Positions 6,150 through 12,148 of a stretch of 12,148 nt of DNA are shown one piece after another (the stretch's first letter is position 1; each line of letters starts with the position of its first letter). A model generated the notes under the pieces. The model had not been told where the DNA came from, searched no databases, and was given only the letters and a program-made list of their open reading frames with translations. This DNA is from Bacteroidales bacterium (GTDB lineage Bacteria > Bacteroidota > Bacteroidia > Bacteroidales > WCHB1-69): NCBI GenBank assembly GCA_017527945.1, contig JAFXPL010000054.1, forward strand, positions 1 through 12,148, read 5' to 3'. The position numbers were made by a program, and so were the translations under genes.

Positions 6150-8021
6150 ATGAAGCGACTCATCGTCATACTTGCCCTGCTGCTCTTCTCCTGCGGCGGT
6201 GTCGTCATGGCACAGCAAAGCCAAGAAGAGCAGCTTGCCATGCAGTATTACAAAGACAAAGAATACGACAAGGCTGTGGAACTTTTTGAGAAAATCCACG
6301 CCAAAAAGCCGGATTCCTACATCTATTATTACTATTACCACGCCCTTTTGGAACTCGAGCGCTTCAACGATGCGGAAAAGATGCTCAAAAAGCAGGTGAA
6401 AGCCTACCCGAATGTCCAACGCTACAAGGTGGATTTGGGCTATGTTTATGAACGCTCCGGCGACAATCCCAAGGCTGAAAAAACCTACCAAGAGTGCTTG
6501 AAAAACCTGCAGGCCAAGGAGACTGCCGTCAGTGAGCTCAACAACGCCTTCATGTCACGCGGAAAATACGATTATGCCGCCGAAGCCATTCTCAAAGGTC
6601 GGAAAATGCTCAACAATGAGCAATATCTCTCGAAAAACCTCATCAGCATCTACAAAATCCTGCACCAGAACGACAAAATCATCGATGAAATCATCGAACT
6701 GGTAAAAACCGACAACGAAAAGTATCAGAACGACGTGCAAACCGCCATCCAAGACCTGCTCATGGACGACGAAGACAACTACCTGTACATGTCCATCCGC
6801 ACGGCCCTGCAGAAATTCTCGCAGAAAAATCCAAACAACATCCTTTGCATCAAGGAATTGTATTGGATAAGCCAACTACACAAGGACTTTGAGGAAGCCC
6901 TCATCCTTGCGAAATCCTTGGACAAGCGACTGAAAATCGAAGGGGTCTATACCTACGAGCTGGCACTTGCGGCCGCCGAGAATCGCGACTACGCCACTGC
7001 CATCGAAGCTCTGAACTACATCATCAAGAAAGGGGAGGAGACCCATAACTACGTGCAGGCGAAGATGAAGATCTTAGATGTCAAGTACATGCAGCTCCTC
7101 GAATCCTCGCCGGTGAAGATGGTCGATGCCGTCAATCTGGAACAGGACTTCCGCAAAGCGTTGGAAGAGAACGGCATCCATTCGGGCACGATGGACTGGA
7201 TTCGCAAATATGCCCACCTGCTGGCCTTTTACGTCAACAAACCGCAGGATGCGATGGATGTGCTCAACCAGGCCATGGCCGCCACCCGCGACAACAAGGA
7301 GAAGAACCAGTACAAGATCGACCTCGCCGATGTACAGCTCTATACAGGGGAGATTTGGGATGCCTCACTCAACTATTCGCAGGTCGATAAGGACATGCCC
7401 AACGATGTATTGGGCAACGAGGCGAAGTTCAAGAACGCCAAGCTCTCTTTCTACATCGGGGAGTTCAATTGGGCGAAAAGCCAGCTCGATGTGTTGGCCG
7501 CCGCCACCACCAAGCTCATCGCCAACGATGCCATATACACCTCCATGCTCATTTCCGACAACCTGGAAGAGGAGGACGAAGGCGACGATTCCGACACCAC
7601 GATGACCCTGTTCAGCAATTCCGAAGGCAACCTCGCCTTGAAGATGTACGCCAAAGCTGAGTTCCTGATTTTCCAGAACAAGGACGACGAAGCCCTGAGA
7701 GCCCTCGACTCCGTGATGATTCTCTCCCCATTCGGCACGCTGGTCGATGACGCACTCTACCAGAAGGCACTCCTTTACATCAAACAGAAAAACTACTTGG
7801 AGGCGGAGCGACTACTCCAACAGGTAGTGGAGAAATACGGAGACCAACTGCTGGCCGACGACGCCATATTCCAACTGGCGGAACTCTACGAATATTACCT
7901 GAAAGACATCCCGAAGGCCATGGAACATTACCAGAAAATTCTCAAGGAATACAGCGATAGCCTTTACGTGGTACAGGCGCGGAACCGTTTCCGGACGTTG
8001 CGGGGGGACAACGTAAATTAG
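6150..8021 (+). CDS. Exported tetratricopeptide-repeat protein
   Basis: A 623-residue protein with an N-terminal signal sequence: MKR, a hydrophobic core at 4-14, then possible type I cleavage after VMA (residue 21). An alternative lipobox LFSC with Cys15 also exists, so it is either periplasmic or a lipoprotein. The mature part is almost wholly helical with TPR-like units. The clearest are at about 29-120 (YYKDKEYDKAVELFEKI and following) and at the C-terminus (about 515-610), where EALRALDSV, EAERLLQQVVEKYG and KAMEHYQKILKEY mark successive repeats. An acidic stretch rich in Glu and Asp lies near 470-485. TPR arrays are protein-binding scaffolds; no enzyme motif is seen. It begins 6 bases after serS, with no promoter between, and precedes the oxidoreductase by 36 bases. 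Nothing in the sequence ties its role to tRNA charging. Confidence 0.85.
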   Translation: MKRLIVILALLLFSCGGVVMAQQSQEEQLAMQYYKDKEYDKAVELFEKIHAKKPDSYIYYYYYHALLELERFNDAEKMLKKQVKAYPNVQRYKVDLGYVYERSGDNPKAEKTYQECLKNLQAKETAVSELNNAFMSRGKYDYAAEAILKGRKMLNNEQYLSKNLISIYKILHQNDKIIDEIIELVKTDNEKYQNDVQTAIQDLLMDDEDNYLYMSIRTALQKFSQKNPNNILCIKELYWISQLHKDFEEALILAKSLDKRLKIEGVYTYELALAAAENRDYATAIEALNYIIKKGEETHNYVQAKMKILDVKYMQLLESSPVKMVDAVNLEQDFRKALEENGIHSGTMDWIRKYAHLLAFYVNKPQDAMDVLNQAMAATRDNKEKNQYKIDLADVQLYTGEIWDASLNYSQVDKDMPNDVLGNEAKFKNAKLSFYIGEFNWAKSQLDVLAAATTKLIANDAIYTSMLISDNLEEEDEGDDSDTTMTLFSNSEGNLALKMYAKAEFLIFQNKDDEALRALDSVMILSPFGTLVDDALYQKALLYIKQKNYLEAERLLQQVVEKYGDQLLADDAIFQLAELYEYYLKDIPKAMEHYQKILKEYSDSLYVVQARNRFRTLRGDNVN

Positions 8022-8057
8022 GCACGAGGTTGAAAGATACCATCCAAACACAACGAT

Positions 8058-9629
8058 ATGATACAACTCAAACTCGCTAACATAAAAATTCCTGTCGGGA
8101 ACGAAAAGAACCTTAAAAACCTGGTTTGCAAACAGTTTCGTATTCGCACAGAAGATTTGGCGGATTGCCGCATTGTGCGTCAATCGGTTGATGCGCGCAA
8201 AAAAAACGACATCCAATACAACTTTCAGGTTGTCGTCACGGTGCCCGACAAATACCGCTCCCTGTTGGAAAGTCCTGATGCGTCCGAGCCAAGTCCGTTG
8301 CCCGAAATGGGCTACCCGGAATGGAGGCACGACCTTCCGCCGGTGGTGGTCGGATTCGGGCCGGCCGGCATGTTCGCAGCCCTTTACCTCGCCCGCTGCG
8401 GCGCCCATCCCATCATCATCGAGCGCGGCGAACGCATCGAAGAGCGACAACAGACCGTACAGCGTTTCCTTTTCACGAAAATGTTGAATCCCAACTCCAA
8501 CGTCCAATTTGGCGAAGGAGGAGCCGGCACTTTCTCCGACGGCAAGCTGAACACGAATGTCAATAGCGAATATAACCAATTCATACTGAACGAGTTTTAT
8601 CAGCATGGCGCTCCCGAGGAGGTCACCTACCAACAAAATCCGCACGTTGGCACCGACTACCTTTCCAAAGTGGTGAAAAATATCCGCACGGAAATTGAAA
8701 CGTTAGGCGGTGAATTTCATTTCAACACCCTGTTTGATGCCTTTGAACGAGACGGCGACAAGCTCACTGTTCATTGTAACAACGGCAAATCGTTTACTAC
8801 CAGATATTTATTATTAGGATTAGGTCATTCGGCACGTGACACTATCCGTATGCTACACCGTCGGGGGCTGCTAATGGAAGCCAAAGCATTCTCCATCGGG
8901 GTGCGTATGGAGCACCTGCAACGAGACATCAACCGGATGCAGTACGGCGCGGCAGCCAACGTGCTCCCTCCAGCCTCCTACAAAGGAGTGGTGCACATCG
9001 GAAACCGCGGAGTCTATACCTTCTGCATGTGCCCGGGCGGCACTGTGATGGCTTCCACCAGCGAAGAGGGGAGTATCGTCACCAACGGCATGAGCGATTT
9101 CAAGCGCGACAAGGCCAATGCCAACAGCGCCCTGCTGGTGAGCGTCACGCCGGAGGATTTCTTGCAAGGGTCAGTGCTGGATGGCATGGACTATCAGGAG
9201 AAATATGAGCGGTTGGCCTTCCGAATGGCGGGTGATGGCCGTGCCCCGGGCAACCTTGTGGGCGAATTTCTGAAAGGGCAGGTTGCCACGCGCCACCGCA
9301 AGGTGGTTCCCTCTTACCCGCACGGGCTCTGTTACGGGGATTTCAGCCGCTGCCTGCCGGATTTTGCCATACGTGCCTTGCGCGAGGCACTTCCGTTGCT
9401 TGACCGCAAGTTGCACGGTATTGCCAATGTGGATGCGGTGTTGACAGGAGTGGAGACACGTTCCTCCTCGCCCGTGCGCATCCTGCGCAATGAGGAAAGA
9501 ACTTCTTCAGTACCAGGTATTTATCCCATCGGTGAAGGTGCTGGATATGCAGGTGGCATCATGAGTGCCGCCATCGACGGACTCAGAACCGCCATACATA
9601 TTTCTGCATCATCCCAAAGTACCCGCTAA
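8058..9629 (+). CDS. FAD-dependent dehydrogenase, COG2509 family
   Basis: A 523-residue flavoprotein of the poorly characterised COG2509 FAD-dependent dehydrogenase family. An N-terminal region (about 1-92) precedes the Rossmann fold, as usual in this family. The dinucleotide-binding motif GFGPAG is at 99-104, followed by the acidic end of the second strand (IIIERGER). The family signature FGEGGAGTFSDGKLNT is at 151-166. The C-terminal FAD-contacting segment GEGAGYAGG is at 492-500. Length is complete. The physiological substrate is not known to me. It has no signal peptide and is probably cytoplasmic. It lies 36 bases after the TPR gene with no TAnnTTTG motif in the gap, so readthrough from serS is likely. 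Parts of the gene (around 8060-8260 and 8560-8860) look more AT-rich than the rest. Confidence 0.9.
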   Translation: MIQLKLANIKIPVGNEKNLKNLVCKQFRIRTEDLADCRIVRQSVDARKKNDIQYNFQVVVTVPDKYRSLLESPDASEPSPLPEMGYPEWRHDLPPVVVGFGPAGMFAALYLARCGAHPIIIERGERIEERQQTVQRFLFTKMLNPNSNVQFGEGGAGTFSDGKLNTNVNSEYNQFILNEFYQHGAPEEVTYQQNPHVGTDYLSKVVKNIRTEIETLGGEFHFNTLFDAFERDGDKLTVHCNNGKSFTTRYLLLGLGHSARDTIRMLHRRGLLMEAKAFSIGVRMEHLQRDINRMQYGAAANVLPPASYKGVVHIGNRGVYTFCMCPGGTVMASTSEEGSIVTNGMSDFKRDKANANSALLVSVTPEDFLQGSVLDGMDYQEKYERLAFRMAGDGRAPGNLVGEFLKGQVATRHRKVVPSYPHGLCYGDFSRCLPDFAIRALREALPLLDRKLHGIANVDAVLTGVETRSSSPVRILRNEERTSSVPGIYPIGEGAGYAGGIMSAAIDGLRTAIHISASSQSTR

Positions 9630-9635
9630 TTCCAA

Positions 9636-9657
9636 AGACAGAAAACAGACGCTGTCT
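9636..9657 (+). repeat. Short inverted repeat after the oxidoreductase gene
   Basis: AGACAG (9636-9641) and CTGTCT (9652-9657) are perfect inverse complements around a 10-base loop, starting 6 bases after the stop codon. There is no T-run behind it, so it is not a canonical intrinsic terminator. It may be a transcript-end hairpin or chance. Confidence 0.35.
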
Positions 9658-9706
9658 AAAATCTCACGTCTTACATCCCTCGCCTAAAAATGTTGGCCCT
9701 TTTTTG

Positions 9707-9714
9707 TACTTTTG
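9707..9714 (+). promoter_or_regulatory. -7 promoter motif of the sigma-factor gene
   Basis: TACTTTTG matches TAnnTTTG and ends 25 bases before the ATG at 9740. It overlaps the in-frame ATG at 9704, which therefore could not be translated from this promoter. No clear -33 TTTG is present. As this is the general Bacteroidetes motif, it suggests basal expression by the housekeeping sigma factor; it does not exclude autoregulation. Confidence 0.6.
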
Positions 9715-9739
9715 CGTCATCATTGTAAAAGAGCGAAAA

Positions 9740-11089
9740 ATGCAGGCGAAACAGTTTTGGACGAAGGCGTACCAGCGGAACATCGCGAAGATGGTCGGGA
9801 TGTGCTGCCGCTATGTGGGCGACCGCGCGGTGGCCGAGGACCTCGCGCACGAGGCGTTCCTCAAGGCCATCGAGAAGTCCGGAAGCTACCGCCGCCTCGG
9901 CAGCTTCGACGGCTGGCTGATGCGCATCAACCTCAACACCACGATGGATTACCTGCGGCGGCAACCTCAATTTCTGTCGATGGATGACGATACCGTGGGG
10001 TCGCAATTTATTGCATCCGCATCCGACGAACCTGATGAAACCTGTATCGCTGCATCCGACCTCACCGAATCCGAAATCCTTTCCGCCATCTGCGCCCTGC
10101 CCGAGAAACAACGGGCCGTTTTCAACCTCTATGTTTTTGAAAACCAACCCCATGCGAAAATCGCCGAAACCTTGCAAATCGGGGTGCGCAGCTCGAAACG
10201 TTACCTGTCGGAGGCGCGGGCGCAGCTGCAAATCGCCCTGAACAACCTTGTCCGCCACAAAAAATCTGGACTTATGATACTGCTCCCCTTTCTCCCTTGG
10301 AAATCACACGCCATCGACCGTCTTTGCCGTGCGAAGCTGAAACATCTGGCGTTGTCGCCCGCCGCACCGTCGCCCTTGTCCGCCGTCAACTGGACCGCAG
10401 CCCCGAAGCCGGGCGTCTGGATGGCCATCACCGCCGCCAAAGCCCCCGCCATCACCACGGGCGTGGTTGCCACGGCCGTAACGGGTTCCGTTGTCGCATG
10501 GCAGGTGCAACCCGCACCCACACCCGCCAGCCCGACCCCGCAAGAGACGGTGGTAACCACGTGTGTTGCAATTGATTCCGATACCACGCACGCAAACAAC
10601 GATACCGCCGCCGTGGGGACGCGATTCATCGCGCCCACCATTCCGTCCGCCAATCCCGCGTCTGCCGCCGAACCCCCATATCCTGAACAGCAAGTAAAAG
10701 GAACCGAATCATCTGTTTCACCATTGCCCGCAACGTCTGGCACGTCCGCGCCGGCTTCTAATCATAGCCTGAGGAAGTTCGAGCGCAACGGTTTCCACGG
10801 TCTCAAGGACGCACGCGGGAACGTGGTCGTATATCCGAAATATTCGGACATACAGCCGTTTGACGAATACCGGACCGGCTGGGCAATGGTGGAGATATTC
10901 GGGTTCAAGGGGTTTGTCGATAGCAGCGGCAAGGAAGTCGTGTCCCCGCAGTACGACGACATCGGGAAGTTCGGGCGATACCGCGACGGCTGCGCATTGG
11001 TGCAGAAGGGAAAATTCTACGGTTTCATCGACACCACCGGCAAGGAGGTGGTGCCGGTGAAATTTCCGTTGCAAGAATTGACGAAATAA
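9740..11089 (+). CDS. ECF sigma factor fused to a membrane helix and WG repeats
   Basis: A 449-residue protein from the ATG at 9740; the in-frame ATG at 9704 lies upstream of the -7 motif and adds only 12 residues. Residues about 8-78 are sigma-70 region 2 (AEDLAHEAFLKAI, then SFDGWLMRINLNTTMDYLRR). Residues about 108-172 are region 4, with LPEKQRAVFNLY and a helix-turn-helix at PHAKIAETLQIGVRSSKRYL. This is a full ECF sigma factor. It continues through a hydrophobic patch (178-187), a Pro/Ala-rich stretch and a probable transmembrane helix (about 236-254). A Pro/Ala/Ser/Thr-rich linker (255-345) leads to three WG-type repeats (about 347-374, 381-411, 418-442: GFxGLxDxxGxxVxxPxY-like). With the sigma domains in the cytoplasm, the repeats would be periplasmic. 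It precedes two GIN-domain genes by 21 bases without a promoter. No separate anti-sigma gene is in view. The domains are clear; membrane topology and sensing are inferred. Confidence 0.88.
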   Translation: MQAKQFWTKAYQRNIAKMVGMCCRYVGDRAVAEDLAHEAFLKAIEKSGSYRRLGSFDGWLMRINLNTTMDYLRRQPQFLSMDDDTVGSQFIASASDEPDETCIAASDLTESEILSAICALPEKQRAVFNLYVFENQPHAKIAETLQIGVRSSKRYLSEARAQLQIALNNLVRHKKSGLMILLPFLPWKSHAIDRLCRAKLKHLALSPAAPSPLSAVNWTAAPKPGVWMAITAAKAPAITTGVVATAVTGSVVAWQVQPAPTPASPTPQETVVTTCVAIDSDTTHANNDTAAVGTRFIAPTIPSANPASAAEPPYPEQQVKGTESSVSPLPATSGTSAPASNHSLRKFERNGFHGLKDARGNVVVYPKYSDIQPFDEYRTGWAMVEIFGFKGFVDSSGKEVVSPQYDDIGKFGRYRDGCALVQKGKFYGFIDTTGKEVVPVKFPLQELTK

Positions 11090-11110
11090 TAACCCATAAA
11101 TCAAATCATT

Positions 11111-11977
11111 ATGAAAAAATCAACCCTGTTATGCGTCATATTATTGGCAATGAGCATGTTAAGTGCTCAAACAACCATTGTGGGCAGCGGAAAGATTGAG
11201 ACCCAACATCGTGAACTTGAAGCGTTCACCTCTGTAAACTCCCCCTCCACGGTGGATGTCACCATAATAAAAAACGAGAAATCCTGTGCCGAAGTGACAG
11301 CAGACAACAACCTGATGGAGTTCGTTCTCACCGAAGTGGAGAACGGCGTTCTCACCATCTCCATGAAACGAGGCTTTTCCTATAACAGTCCTCACATCAC
11401 TGTCACCATCTACACACCGCATTTGAGCGAGGTGGTCATGAAAGGTACTGGCAATGTGACTGTCCTTTCGGTGAAAGAGGAGTATTTCACCCTCACGACT
11501 AAAGGTACTGGCAACTTCAAAAGCGACTGTTTGGTGGTGGAAAAGGATCTGGTTTTGCAGTGCAGAGGCACGGGTAATATTGACGTGTCGTATATGTGCC
11601 CAAACAACGTGACCGTCCAAAACTCCGGCGCGGGCAATATGAACATAAAAATGCTTCAAAACGTTACATCAAGCATGAAGATTCAGAATTTGGGTACGGG
11701 TGACATCGACCTAAAAAAACTGTCTGTCGGCGATTTGCAGCTGATGATCCGCGGAACAGGAAACGTCACATTGTCTGGGAAAGCCGACAACATGACCTTG
11801 GTGAACAGCGGCTGCGGAAATGTGCGGGCAAACATATTAAAGGTGAAAACCGCACACATCACGCAAAACGGTATCGGCAACATCATAGCGACCGTTACGG
11901 ACACTGCTTACTTGACACAGAAAAACAGAATCGGGAAGGTGACCATTCATGGCGGCGGGAAAATCATTGAAGAGTAA
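11111..11977 (+). CDS. Exported GIN-domain (DUF2807) protein
   Basis: A 288-residue protein with a type I signal peptide (MKKSTLLCVILLAMSMLSAQ, probable cleavage after Ala19). It is followed by a DUF2807/GIN-type domain, typified by GSGKIETQ at 25-32, the following FTSV segment and runs of short beta strands. From about residue 112 a G-x-G-(N/D) motif recurs at 112, 132, 153, 173, 195, 215, 234 and 254, every 19-22 residues. This is the pattern expected for rungs of a right-handed beta-helix. The family has been annotated as a putative autotransporter adhesin head, but there is no autotransporter barrel or type IX sorting domain here, so periplasmic or outer-surface location is open. It lies 21 bases after the sigma-factor gene and 55 bases before a paralogue-like gene, so an operon is likely. 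Its biochemical role is unknown. Confidence 0.88.
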   Translation: MKKSTLLCVILLAMSMLSAQTTIVGSGKIETQHRELEAFTSVNSPSTVDVTIIKNEKSCAEVTADNNLMEFVLTEVENGVLTISMKRGFSYNSPHITVTIYTPHLSEVVMKGTGNVTVLSVKEEYFTLTTKGTGNFKSDCLVVEKDLVLQCRGTGNIDVSYMCPNNVTVQNSGAGNMNIKMLQNVTSSMKIQNLGTGDIDLKKLSVGDLQLMIRGTGNVTLSGKADNMTLVNSGCGNVRANILKVKTAHITQNGIGNIIATVTDTAYLTQKNRIGKVTIHGGGKIIEE

Positions 11978-12032
11978 TGTTGTCCTCTTGCGAGTCGGAG
12001 ATTCCGCCGAAACATTTAAAAATCCAAATACA

Positions 12033-12148
12033 ATGAAAAAATCAGCATTCACCATCGTAATCTTATTGTCAGTCAGTGCGTTGTTTGCGCAAATGAACGT
12101 CACCGCAAGCGGGGATGTCATCACGAAGGAATACAACCAACAACCCTT
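12033..12148 (+). CDS. Second GIN-domain (DUF2807) protein, 5' end only
   Basis: The first 38 codons of a gene truncated by the window end. The translation starts MKKSAFTIVILLSVSALFAQ, a type I signal peptide, and continues MNVTASGDVITKEYNQQP. This resembles the start of the mature preceding protein (VGSGKIETQHRE), so a second DUF2807-type protein is likely. The frame is open upstream to an ATG at 11949 inside the previous gene, but that would put 28 non-hydrophobic residues before the signal peptide, so 12033 is preferred. No promoter motif is seen in the 55-base gap (11978-12032), supporting cotranscription with the sigma-factor gene. Family assignment rests on few residues. Confidence 0.7.
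   Translation, partial: MKKSAFTIVILLSVSALFAQMNVTASGDVITKEYNQQP

Noticed and set aside
9636..9657. Inverted repeat after the oxidoreductase as an intrinsic terminator
   Set aside because: The stem is only 6 bp with a 10-base loop and lacks a T-run, so I list it only as an inverted repeat.
9704..9739. Upstream in-frame ATG at 9704 for the sigma-factor gene
   Set aside because: It lies before and partly within the -7 motif TACTTTTG at 9707-9714, so a transcript from that promoter would not contain it. The ATG at 9740 gives a normal sigma region 2 N-terminus.
10201..10743. Minus-strand and alternative-frame open frames inside the linker region of the sigma fusion
   Set aside because: They arise from GC-rich Pro/Ala/Thr codons. 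The sense frame is continuous from the sigma domain through to the WG repeats, so these are shadows.
11983..11996. Small hairpin (CGGA-N3-TCCG) between the two GIN-domain genes
   Set aside because: Only four pairs and no T-run; too weak to call a terminator or an attenuator.
11949..12032. Upstream in-frame ATG at 11949 for the last gene, overlapping the previous gene
   Set aside because: It would add 28 non-hydrophobic residues in front of a good signal peptide; the ATG at 12033 is immediately followed by that signal peptide.

Overview
The window reads as chromosomal DNA of a Bacteroidota bacterium, probably order Bacteroidales. The main reason is the promoter grammar: several genes are preceded by the Bacteroidetes -7 motif TAnnTTTG (for example at 95-102, 720-727, 3845-3852, 4843-4850 and 9707-9714), and Shine-Dalgarno sequences are not evident. 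The protein families agree with this (COG2509 dehydrogenase, GIN-domain/DUF2807 proteins, a lipoprotein with a Pro/Asp tether). Coding DNA is fairly GC-rich, except for a lower-GC lipoprotein gene in the middle. I see no rRNA, tRNA, CRISPR array, insertion sequence or phage gene. No gene-free gap exceeds 300 bases.

Layout. 138-650: a small membrane-anchored protein of unknown function. 776-2401: pruA, for proline/glutamate catabolism, ending in a clear intrinsic terminator. 2498-3727 (minus strand): an unrecognised lipoprotein, convergent with pruA. 3877-4767: a YD-repeat protein without a signal peptide, divergent from the lipoprotein. 4872-9629: a probable transcription unit of serS, an exported TPR protein (6-base gap) and a COG2509 FAD-dependent oxidoreductase (36-base gap). 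Only serS has a recognisable promoter motif. 9740-12148: a second unit made of an unusual ECF sigma factor gene followed by two genes for exported GIN-domain (DUF2807) proteins, the second cut by the window end.

The most notable region is the last one. The 449-residue protein at 9740-11089 carries a complete ECF sigma factor (regions 2 and 4) in its first 175 residues. It then has one predicted membrane helix, a roughly 90-residue Pro/Ala/Ser/Thr-rich linker and three WG-type repeats. If it is one polypeptide, it would be a sigma factor tethered to the inner membrane with a periplasmic repeat domain, that is, sensor and sigma factor in one chain instead of the usual sigma/anti-sigma pair. The two GIN-domain proteins that follow without a visible promoter are candidate partners or targets. 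This role is inference; the domain order is read directly from the translation.

The other genes are mostly housekeeping (pruA, serS) or conserved but poorly characterised. Smaller DNA-level curiosities are a 7-base tandem repeat after the first gene, an 8-base repeat just before it, and a perfect 15-base tandem duplication inside the lipoprotein tether.
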